A stretch of DNA of 5,695 nucleotides from Armatimonadota bacterium (GTDB lineage Bacteria > Armatimonadota > UBA10988 > DTZQ01). Positions 1 to 5,389 of the stretch are shown one piece after another. A program made the translations under genes and the position numbers. Location: positions 1 through 5,695 of the forward strand of contig DTZQ01000555.1 of NCBI GenBank assembly GCA_012961305.1, read 5' to 3'. The first letter of the stretch is position 1. Every line of letters starts with the position of its first letter. The notes beneath the pieces are model-generated. The model was not told where the DNA came from. It made no database searches and saw nothing but the letters and a program-made list of their open reading frames with translations.

Positions 1-295
1 AGACCCTGTTTGCCACCGAGGGCAACCCGGCGGTAGGGACATCGGTCTCCACGGGCTTAAGTTCGGACCTGCCCGGCTCTACCCCCCTCTCAATATCTCC
101 AACGCTGAAGCGTGGTCCCGAGGCAATATTAACCCGCAAATGTGGCAGAAGTAGCAGTCTTTTTGGCCTCTGACGAAGCCCGGGGCATCAGCGGGGCGGA
201 CCTCAAAGTGTGGTATTCTGAATGCTTGCGGCTCGATACTTGACCCCTGCAGCCCAAACCAGCATCCGGTATCGGAGTGGTAGGGAACGGTATTT
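1..295. other. Stretch with no convincing gene; possible decayed reading frame on the minus strand
   Basis: Downstream of the HEAT-repeat gene I see no tRNA, no repeat, no terminator with a T-run and no gene with a supported start. On the minus strand one frame is open from inside the HEAT gene to a TAG at 79-81. Its part beyond the HEAT stop encodes a stretch with C-Y-F-C-H-I-C and ends at a G6 run (82-87). A -1 shift at that run would keep the frame open to base 1. The only plausible start (ATG at 372, GGAG 10 nt upstream) lies within the HEAT gene. It may be a degraded or frameshifted gene, or plain intergenic DNA. A 5-bp inverted repeat (ACGCT/AGCGT) lies near 101-112. Confidence 0.3.
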
Positions 296-1675
296 TCACG
301 GTTGACTTTGTAGGGCTTGCAACAGCGCCGCGGTTGCCTCTGCCTTCCGGCGTACTTCAGGGTCGGGGTCATTAAGCAGTTTCTCCACCGCTGGGATTGC
401 AGAGGGGTCACCAATAACCCCCAGGGCCTGTACCGCGTTCCGGCGCGTTTCCGCATCTTCATCCGCAAGGGCTTCCGTCAGGGCCGGCACTGCTTCTTCC
501 ACCCCCCGCAGTCCCAACAGGCGGGCAGCGAGGCGGCGCTCGGAAGTCTGGGAGGATTTAAGGGTTTCTAAGAGGACCCGATTGGCTTCAGCCGCCTGGA
601 CTTTGACCAAACCAAACTCAATAGACCGTCTAAGGGGTGCCGGTGCTTCAGCAGCAGCGGCTAAGAGGGCCTTAAAGGCCTCAGCACAGCCAATCTCCCC
701 CAAGGTTTCTGCGGCTTTCTGGCGGAGGGAAAGAGGCTGATGTTCATCGTTCAGGATGCGGACTAACGGTTCTACCGCCTCCCCTAATTGTAAATGCCCA
801 ACCAGTGCCATTAGATTGGCGCGCACCGCGGGGGAGAGTTCGCCGCTTAAAGCGCGCACCAGGTAGGGATGGGCCGGCTCACCTATATCTAACAACACTT
901 CTACTGTACGCTGACTCTCCGGGGTCTCCTCGCCCTCCATAAACTCCTCAATGAGGATGTCGAAACCTTGCTGTTCGTTCAGCCAGGCTAAACCGGCCGC
1001 CGCCCACCAGCGAATTTGCGGCTGTTCCAGTAAGGGCAGCAACGCCTCTTGCACCCCGTTTCCCCCAATGCGCCCCAGGGCCTCCGCGGCCGCACATACC
1101 GTAGCCACGTTCGCCGCTCGCTGCTCTTCCGGAGCCTCTACTTCGGGTTCAAAGTCACGGACAATACGTAGCAACCGCTCTCGAGCCGCCGGGACGCGGG
1201 CTTTACCCAGGGCAACTATGGCGGCTTGTTGGGTGGCAGGGTCGTCTAACAAAGTCAGCAAATAACTGATAGCCTCCGGGGTCTGCAAAGTACCCAAGGC
1301 AGTGATAGCAGCCTCCTTCAGGACTGGCTCCTGGGCCTGGGTCCATTCTTTCAGGAGGGGAAACACCGAGGGGTCTTTCAGGAGTCCCAGGGCTTCCAGG
1401 GCCTGCTGCTTGGCCAGTTGGTTGGCCTCTGGCGCTTGCAGGACCTCACGCAGAGGGGAAACGGCATGTCTGCCCAGGGGTTCAAAGAACTGAGGAGAGA
1501 CGAGGGGCAAACCACCCTGGCCTACCTGACCCAAATCCGCTATCAGGGCAGATATTTTCTGCTGTCGCCGGTACGCCACCCACCGCCAGTCGGCAATAGC
1601 CACTGCCACCGCTACAGCGATAAGGACAATTAGTACAACCCATTTCCACCCCGCTCGACTGCGCTGCTCACTCAT
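296..1675 (-). CDS. Membrane-anchored HEAT-repeat protein
   Basis: A 459-aa protein with an N-terminal hydrophobic segment (residues about 12-28, WVVLIVLIAVAVAVAIA), which looks like an uncleaved anchor, preceded by basic residues R5, R7 and K11. The rest is an alpha-helical solenoid of HEAT-like (PBS lyase HEAT/HEAT_2 type) repeats. Recurrent units of the form A-xx-ALG-xx-DPS-xx-PLL are seen, for example EALGLLKDPSVFPLL, ITALGTLQTPEAISYLL and VQALGVIGDPSAIPAVEKLL; the repeats run to the C-terminus, with the clearest at both ends and more diverged ones in the middle. Such solenoids are protein-protein interaction scaffolds and show no catalytic motif. With a single anchor, the solenoid would face the cytoplasm or the periplasm; sequence alone does not decide. 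Its partner is unknown; the neighbouring pilin-like and small membrane proteins are the obvious candidates, by position only. Stop is TGA at 296-298; no terminator is visible after it. Confidence 0.88.
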   Translation of the reverse strand: MSEQRSRAGWKWVVLIVLIAVAVAVAIADWRWVAYRRQQKISALIADLGQVGQGGLPLVSPQFFEPLGRHAVSPLREVLQAPEANQLAKQQALEALGLLKDPSVFPLLKEWTQAQEPVLKEAAITALGTLQTPEAISYLLTLLDDPATQQAAIVALGKARVPAARERLLRIVRDFEPEVEAPEEQRAANVATVCAAAEALGRIGGNGVQEALLPLLEQPQIRWWAAAGLAWLNEQQGFDILIEEFMEGEETPESQRTVEVLLDIGEPAHPYLVRALSGELSPAVRANLMALVGHLQLGEAVEPLVRILNDEHQPLSLRQKAAETLGEIGCAEAFKALLAAAAEAPAPLRRSIEFGLVKVQAAEANRVLLETLKSSQTSERRLAARLLGLRGVEEAVPALTEALADEDAETRRNAVQALGVIGDPSAIPAVEKLLNDPDPEVRRKAEATAALLQALQSQP

Positions 1676-1681
1676 CGTGCC

Positions 1682-1687
1682 CACCTC
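1682..1687 (-). promoter_or_regulatory. Ribosome binding site for the HEAT-repeat gene
   Basis: GAGGTG on the minus strand, 6 nt before the ATG at 1675. The frame is open 12 codons further to a TTG at 1711, but that start has only a weak purine stretch upstream and would add a non-hydrophobic extension ahead of the membrane anchor, so ATG at 1675 is preferred. No clear promoter is visible in 1676-1795. Confidence 0.65.
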
Positions 1688-1795
1688 ACCCCCTACCAAC
1701 ACCTGTACCAATTCTTCCGGAGCGCAAGTTGCCTACTTACGCTCTGAGGTCTGCCATTGATAGACCAGGGAAAAGGCAAGAGTGAGGACCTATGG

Positions 1796-2020
1796 CTAAG
1801 GCGCTGCCTCGCCCTCCATCCCTTCCTCCATCGGCATAGGAGCACCTCCAGCCGCAGGCATGGTCATCATCTCCTCTTCCTCCGGAGCACCCTCCACTTG
1901 GTACTCAGCAGGCACCTTTCCCCCTCGCTGCGCCAGGAAATACCAAATCGCGCCTACTATGATAATTACCAGCACAATCACAACCAACGCCACCCACCAA
2001 GATACTTGTTTTTGCTGCAT
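1796..2020 (-). CDS. Small single-span membrane protein with acidic Met-rich tail, unknown function
   Basis: A 74-aa protein that I do not recognise as a named family. Residues 1-7 are polar (MQQKQVS); residues about 8-30 are a strong hydrophobic span that begins with WW and ends IWYFLAQR. Then a short basic RGGK turn leads into a low-complexity tail (about 43-74) rich in Glu, Met, Pro, Ala and Gly: an EEEE run at 47-50, six methionines (51, 52, 54, 62, 64, 68) and about nine glutamates. The tail is probably disordered and strongly negative. The hydrophobic segment could be a membrane anchor or an uncleaved signal; topology is ambiguous from charge. It sits between the prepilin-like gene and the HEAT-repeat gene on the same strand, 155 nt after the former and 120 nt before the latter. 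A strong ribosome binding site and normal codon use support it as real. Met-rich MxM motifs (MTM, MPM) resemble copper-binding motifs, but that is only a hint. Confidence 0.75.
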   Translation of the reverse strand: MQQKQVSWWVALVVIVLVIIIVGAIWYFLAQRGGKVPAEYQVEGAPEEEEMMTMPAAGGAPMPMEEGMEGEAAP

Positions 2021-2027
2021 CTTCCTT

Positions 2028-2036
2028 ACCTCCTTC
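2028..2036 (-). promoter_or_regulatory. Ribosome binding site that fixes the start of the small membrane protein
   Basis: GAAGGAGGT on the minus strand stands 7 nt before the ATG at 2020, a near-perfect anti-16S match. The ATG 13 codons upstream (2059) has no such site, and the site itself would fall inside the longer reading frame, so the shorter protein is preferred. Confidence 0.8.
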
Positions 2037-2076
2037 GACGCTACATTTTCAGTAGACATTCAAGCCAGTTATGAGT

Positions 2077-2100
2077 GAGGGGTTGCGAGTAATACCCCTC
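2077..2100. other. Inverted repeat in the intergenic region between the prepilin-like and small membrane protein genes
   Basis: GAGGGGT (2077-2083) and ACCCCTC (2094-2100) form a perfect 7-bp GC-rich stem with a 10-nt loop; two more pairs follow outward after one mismatch. No run of T follows on either strand, so it is not a standard intrinsic terminator. It lies about 80 nt downstream of the prepilin-like stop and about 57 nt upstream of the small protein start. It could be a transcript 3'-end stabiliser, an operator, or a 5'-leader hairpin. No good -35/-10 pair is visible in 2021-2175. Confidence 0.4.
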
Positions 2101-2175
2101 CCTACCCCCAACTCAGGCTAACTGCTGAATGCCTACCTACGTAGAGGAAAATTGTCCCCCCTGCTAAGATGGCCC

Positions 2176-2931
2176 TCACCGCGCCAGTCCTCTAACCCGA
2201 TAGCCACGCCAGAGAATCCACAGCCGGGTGATTTCCGGGTCATTGGGCTGTTGCCAGGGGGGCGGGTAACGGCTGCCTCGAGCCCGAGCGTAAGTATCCC
2301 GGGGCAGGATATGTTGCATGCGGTGCGCCTTCACATGCCCATCCTGATAGAGGACATTCATCATTTCATTGTGGCGTGGTTGTAAATTCCCATTGCCCTG
2401 ACAGAAGTTGCAGAAAGGGTCATTGAGGAAGGACTGTCCGTCGGAGTCGGCCGCAGCCATGGTCTCCGCTGGCCATTCCAGTTGAGATTCAGGTTTTCCT
2501 CTGCGCCACCCAGAGGGACCCATGCACCAACCATAGCCACAACCTGCGCGGGCAGTTCCGCCCCAGGCCCCCGGTCGGCAGCGTCCATAACGCAGGTTGG
2601 GCCTGCTCGGGCAGGTAAGAATTTGGACGTTCCTCATGTAGGGGAAAAGCCTGCTCCACGGACTCTCATCGCGGGTTCGAGTCGGGTCAGTATCCGGTAG
2701 ACCTCCGAAGTGCCTACAGCCCCACGGTGGTTGCATGCCATCGTAATCTAACACATACGCCCGCAGGGCCAATCCGACCTGCTTCAGGTTGGACTGACAA
2801 CTGGCCTGCCGGGCCTTCTCCCGCGCCTGCGCAAACACCGGAAACAGAATCGCCGCCAGAATGGCGATTATCGCAATGACTACCAGCAGTTCGATTAGGG
2901 TGAACCCCTTCTTAGCACTAATACCCCTCAT
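2176..2931 (-). CDS. Prepilin-like protein with N-terminal methylation motif and C-terminal H-X9-DG motif
   Basis: A 251-aa type IV pilin/type II pseudopilin-like protein. It has a short basic leader ending K-K-G (residues 7-9), predicted cleavage before F10, the FTLIELL motif with the essential glutamate at mature position 5 (E14), and a hydrophobic helix to about residue 34. FPVFAQAREKARQASC then leads into a soluble domain. H187 and D197-G198 make an H-X9-DG motif, which marks the large 'prepilin-type processing-associated H-X9-DG' / DUF1559-like families of Armatimonadota and Planctomycetota. These proteins are presumably cleaved by prepilin peptidase and exposed at the envelope; their job is not established. 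The soluble part has eight cysteines (45, 72, 107, 118, 131, 136, 174, 177), including C-N-F-C at 174-177, so disulfides or metal binding are possible. The C-terminal tail is rich in Arg, Pro and Trp. The ATG at 2931 has AAAGGAGG 5 nt upstream, and the gene has its own promoter and long leader. Confidence 0.92.
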   Translation of the reverse strand: MRGISAKKGFTLIELLVVIAIIAILAAILFPVFAQAREKARQASCQSNLKQVGLALRAYVLDYDGMQPPWGCRHFGGLPDTDPTRTRDESPWSRLFPYMRNVQILTCPSRPNLRYGRCRPGAWGGTARAGCGYGWCMGPSGWRRGKPESQLEWPAETMAAADSDGQSFLNDPFCNFCQGNGNLQPRHNEMMNVLYQDGHVKAHRMQHILPRDTYARARGSRYPPPWQQPNDPEITRLWILWRGYRVRGLAR

Positions 2932-3091
2932 GGCATCCTCCTTTCTACGCGCAATAAAAATTGCCCCTTGTCCAACACCCCCTCGTTAGTTTCGCGCCCC
3001 GGCCTCACCTCCTTCCATTTCGGCGATTGGTCAGTCCTTTGGCACCCACATTTGCGTCCCGGCTACACCGCCTTGGACAACGGTTGGGTGT
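2932..3091 (-). promoter_or_regulatory. Structured 5' leader of the prepilin-like gene; possible riboswitch
   Basis: About 160 nt of predicted transcript lie between the promoter and the prepilin-like ATG, long enough for a cis-regulatory RNA. Visible structure: CACCCA at 3085-3090, right at the predicted 5' end, pairs with TGGGTG at 3043-3048. Inside it, ACCG (3081-3084) pairs with CGGT (3067-3070), extendable by two G-U pairs. The block GGGACGCAAA (3051-3060) lies just inside the outer stem and is identical to the conserved core of the c-di-GMP-I (GEMM) riboswitch. However, the usual GGCAAACC partner block and the 3' hairpin are not evident. Further downstream are an AAGGAGGTGA with no start codon (3005-3014) and a small hairpin (2951-2964) next to the real ribosome binding site. 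That it is a leader follows from the promoter; that it is a riboswitch is inference only. Confidence 0.45.
2951..2964 (-). promoter_or_regulatory. Small hairpin just upstream of the prepilin-like RBS
   Basis: GCAAT and ATTGC form a perfect 5-bp stem closed by a TTTT loop. It ends 6 nt upstream of the AAAGGAGG ribosome binding site (2937-2944). It is too weak and has no following U-tract, so it is not an intrinsic terminator; it could influence translation or mRNA stability, or be chance. Confidence 0.3.
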
Positions 3092-3097
3092 ATTTTG

Positions 3098-3127
3098 AGT
3101 ATAACACAACTTTGCCACCTTTGTCAA
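3098..3127 (-). promoter_or_regulatory. Near-consensus sigma-70 promoter for the prepilin-like gene
   Basis: On the minus strand a perfect -35 box TTGACA (3122-3127) and a -10 box TATACT (3098-3103, one mismatch to TATAAT) are separated by 18 nt. The TGA of the aminotransferase gene lies inside the -35 box, so the promoter overlaps the end of the upstream gene. Transcription would start at about 3090-3093, roughly 160 nt before the prepilin-like start codon at 2931. This is the strongest promoter visible in the window and argues that the prepilin-like gene is transcribed independently of the murE/URO-D/aminotransferase group. Confidence 0.8.
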
Positions 3128-4293
3128 GGGGTAAAGTGGAATTTTTTCCCCCAGCGTTCCCGCAGGCGACGTAGTTTTTCGACTGTGGCCTCCACCCTTT
3201 CCTTTGCCGCTACGGTGGTGTAAAACAGCACCATCCGGGGCAGGATTTCCTCCGCCACGGGACAGAGGCCCCTTTCGTAAGGCGTGACCGACGGGCGATG
3301 AGGACACGCTGTCGGACAGCCTCTTCCGTAGGCCGCCGGCTCCCGAAATACCGGATGGAGATAGGCCGGCTCATCCTCGATATACCCGAAACTGCAGGGC
3401 AGCCCTATTTCCTTGGCCGCCCGTTGGAACTCCTCGTAGTTTAGGCCCTGCTCTTCGCCTCGGAAGAGTGGCACCCAGAGGTGATAGACATGCCGACAGT
3501 AGGGCGGCACGGCCTGGGGCACCAACCAAGGGCATTCTTTTACCGCTTCGTTGAGTTTTTCCGCCGCGGCGCAGGTTTCCTCCACGTACTCGTCAATCCG
3601 CTCCAACTGGGCCATCCCCACCGCCGATACCAGTTCGCTAATCCGGTAGTTCCAGGCCAACTTATCGGGCATGGTGGTGAACTCAAACTCCCGCAGGGCC
3701 TGGTAGAAGTCTTCGCGGTCGGTGGTAATCATTCCCCCGTCGCCGAGCCCCAGATGTTTGGAACACTGAAAACTGAACACCCCCAAGTGGCCGAGGGTTC
3801 CCGCGTAACGGCCTTTGTACTGAGCCAGCAGGGCATGGGCACAATCCTCAATGACCACTAAATTGTGCCGCTCCGCAATGGCCATAATCTCCTCCATCTC
3901 TGCACACAGACCCCACAGGTGGGTGACAATCACCGCCTTAGTGCGCTCGGTGATGCGCTCCTGCAGGGACTGCGGGTCCATCAAGTAGGTATCCGAAAGC
4001 ACGTCGGCGAATACGGGGGTGGCATTGTTGTACATCACCGCCAACCCGGCGAAACTCACCGTCGGGTCCACGATGACCTCATCGCCAGCCCCGGCCCCGG
4101 CCACAGCCACCGCCAGGTGCAGCCCGCTCATAGCCGAGTTGCAGGCATAGGCAAACCGAGTTCCCACCTTGGCTGCAAAGGCCTCCTCGAAGCGCTGGGT
4201 CATTTTTCCCGCCCCGTATCCTGCACAGGGCAGGCCGTCCTCAATCACCTGGCGAAGGTAAAACAAATCACGCTCATCGAACACGCGAGGCAT
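3124..4293 (-). CDS. DegT/DnrJ/EryC1/StrS-family PLP-dependent aminotransferase
   Basis: A 389-aa fold-type I PLP enzyme of the sugar aminotransferase family, which transfers an amino group from glutamate (usually) to keto-sugars for cell-surface polysaccharides, antibiotics or related metabolites; some members are dehydratases. In order: CNSAMSGLHLAV (51-62), the small-residue segment that binds the cofactor phosphate; VDPTVSFAG (75-83); VVIEDCAHA (146-154), with D150 expected to contact the pyridine nitrogen; FSFQCSKHLGLGDGG (173-187), with K179 the expected Schiff-base lysine, so an aminotransferase and not the His-bearing dehydratase; and WNYRISEL (214-221). Length is typical. An ATG seven codons upstream (4314) overlaps the URO-D stop, but AAGGAG at 4301-4306 stands 7 nt before the ATG at 4293, so I chose the shorter start. 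Neighbours contain no sugar nucleotide genes, so the substrate cannot be named. The TGA stop lies inside the -35 box of the next gene's promoter. Confidence 0.93.
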   Translation of the reverse strand: MPRVFDERDLFYLRQVIEDGLPCAGYGAGKMTQRFEEAFAAKVGTRFAYACNSAMSGLHLAVAVAGAGAGDEVIVDPTVSFAGLAVMYNNATPVFADVLSDTYLMDPQSLQERITERTKAVIVTHLWGLCAEMEEIMAIAERHNLVVIEDCAHALLAQYKGRYAGTLGHLGVFSFQCSKHLGLGDGGMITTDREDFYQALREFEFTTMPDKLAWNYRISELVSAVGMAQLERIDEYVEETCAAAEKLNEAVKECPWLVPQAVPPYCRHVYHLWVPLFRGEEQGLNYEEFQRAAKEIGLPCSFGYIEDEPAYLHPVFREPAAYGRGCPTACPHRPSVTPYERGLCPVAEEILPRMVLFYTTVAAKERVEATVEKLRRLRERWGKKFHFTP

Positions 4294-4300
4294 GGTTTTT

Positions 4301-4306
4301 CTCCTT
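4301..4306 (-). promoter_or_regulatory. Ribosome binding site that fixes the aminotransferase start
   Basis: AAGGAG on the minus strand, 7 nt before the ATG at 4293. The alternative upstream ATG at 4312-4314 overlaps the stop of the URO-D-like gene and would place this site inside the coding sequence. The adenine-rich spacer and short distance from the preceding stop (13 nt) suggest translational coupling or reinitiation. Confidence 0.8.
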
Positions 4307-5344
4307 TTAGCCATCAGGGTTCAGCCGCCGGCCCTCATTCCCTTCCTCCCAGGCCTCGAACACGGCCAGGATGTTTTCGACCGGGTCGCGCAGGCCGAAC
4401 TCGCACTGGGCGATGACTCCACCCCGACCGGTGTCTAAGGCCCGGCGGACTCGCTTGACCGCTTGGCGCACGTGTGCAGGCGTACCGAAGGGCAGGAGCC
4501 ACTGGCGGTCAATCTCGCCCCAAAAGGTGATTTTACCCCGATACTTGCGCCCCAATTCTTCAATGTCCATGCAGAACAGTTGCGAGTTTATGGCGTGGAC
4601 GCCTAATTCAATGAGGTCGGGATAGACTGGCTCGATGTAGCCATCGGAGTGCACAAATACGAACTTGCCCCTGCCTCGAATGAGGTCGCAGTAGTCCTTG
4701 TACAGCGGCTTGAAGAACTCGCGCCACAGTTGCGGGTGGAGGAGCAGGGCATTCTGCGCCCCCCAGTCGTCCATGAAACTAATGCCGTCCACGTCGGTGC
4801 GCACCCACATCTCCAACTCGCGGCAGAAAAACTCGTGCACCAAATCCCGCAGCCGGTAGACCTCCGGGGTGCCGTAGGCCAGGTCTATGAACAGGTTCTC
4901 CGTACCGCGCAGGAACTGCATCCGCTCGAAGGGGCGCACGGTGGTGCCTGCGAGCACGAACTTGTCAGTGGCCGCGCAACTCTCATTCACCTGGGAGAAG
5001 TCGGCCTCCTCCAGTATTTCCCACGGGGGCTCAAAATGGGCCAGGGCCAACCAATCGGCCAAGGGGGGCTCCTTCACCTCGCCCACCACGCCCGGCTCGG
5101 CCACCTGCCACACACAGCCCCATTCGTCCACGTAAGTGCCCACCTCACCGCGCACGCCGTGGGCCCGTTTCGCCGGGCCGTAGCGCACCTCGGGACCGGC
5201 GAAGTCGGGGGGGAAACGGCGCTGCACCAACTCCAACTCCTCTTGGCGAAACATGCTCACCCCCGGCAGGGCCCACAATTGACGGGGAACGCGGTCGGGC
5301 CCCGCAAAGGTCAAACAGCGAATCACCCGCTCTCGCGCAGTCAT
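4307..5344 (-). CDS. Uroporphyrinogen decarboxylase (URO-D)-family protein, methylcobamide methyltransferase-like
   Basis: A 345-aa protein of the URO-D superfamily, a TIM-barrel group that includes true uroporphyrinogen decarboxylase (HemE) and the zinc-dependent methylcobamide:CoM methyltransferases (MtaA, CmuA). Visible landmarks are the N-terminal G-P-D-R-V-P (residues 15-20), D-D-W-G at 192-195 followed by a LHPQLWREFFKPLYK helix, H-S-D-G at 232-235, FWGEID at 274-279, and GGVIAQCEFG at 308-317. The H-S-D-G lies where the methyltransferase branch often has a His-x-Cys motif for zinc, so the Cys is replaced by Asp; C314 could supply a thiol. HemE hallmarks are not evident, so a role in haem synthesis is unlikely. 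Function is unknown; corrinoid-dependent methyl transfer is a family-based guess. ATG at 5344 has AGGAA 8 nt upstream. It starts 45 nt after murE and ends 13 nt before the aminotransferase start, which suggests an operon. Confidence 0.9.
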   Translation of the reverse strand: MTARERVIRCLTFAGPDRVPRQLWALPGVSMFRQEELELVQRRFPPDFAGPEVRYGPAKRAHGVRGEVGTYVDEWGCVWQVAEPGVVGEVKEPPLADWLALAHFEPPWEILEEADFSQVNESCAATDKFVLAGTTVRPFERMQFLRGTENLFIDLAYGTPEVYRLRDLVHEFFCRELEMWVRTDVDGISFMDDWGAQNALLLHPQLWREFFKPLYKDYCDLIRGRGKFVFVHSDGYIEPVYPDLIELGVHAINSQLFCMDIEELGRKYRGKITFWGEIDRQWLLPFGTPAHVRQAVKRVRRALDTGRGGVIAQCEFGLRDPVENILAVFEAWEEGNEGRRLNPDG

Positions 5345-5389
5345 AATCGTTGTTCCTAAATTACCGATTGCCCACTTGCTCCTGAACGC

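Noticed and set aside
79..295. C-Y-F-C-H as a c-type haem motif
   Set aside because: A lone CxxCH in a frame without a supported start, signal peptide or gene identity is not enough to call a cytochrome.
2021..2059. Longer 87-aa form of the small membrane protein starting at 2059
   Set aside because: No ribosome binding site precedes that ATG, and a near-perfect one stands 7 nt before the ATG at 2020.
2669..2691. GCGGGTTCGAGTC resembles a tRNA T-arm
   Set aside because: The 3' half of the stem does not pair with GCGGG, no acceptor or anticodon arm surrounds it, and it lies inside the prepilin-like gene.
2951..2964. Intrinsic terminator upstream of the prepilin-like gene
   Set aside because: The stem is only 5 bp and AT-rich, the T-run is in the loop and not after the stem, and it lies right before a strong ribosome binding site.
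2932..3091. SAM-I, cobalamin, TPP or glycine riboswitch in the leader
   Set aside because: GGACTGACC slightly resembles a SAM-I segment, but the other conserved blocks of these classes are absent.
3865..4416. A 183-codon open frame on the plus strand, antisense to the aminotransferase gene
   Set aside because: It shadows the aminotransferase and crosses its start into the URO-D gene; the His/Arg/Pro-rich composition looks like a non-coding frame.
4307..5344. Annotation as hemE (uroporphyrinogen decarboxylase of haem synthesis)
   Set aside because: The protein has the layout of the methyltransferase-like branch (DDWG, HSDG, GGVIAQCEFG) and not the HemE N-terminal signature motifs.
4649..5359. 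A 236-codon open frame on the plus strand, antisense to the URO-D-like gene
   Set aside because: It is a mirror of a well-supported gene in GC-rich DNA; its translation is rich in His, Leu, Gln and Val with no recognisable domain.
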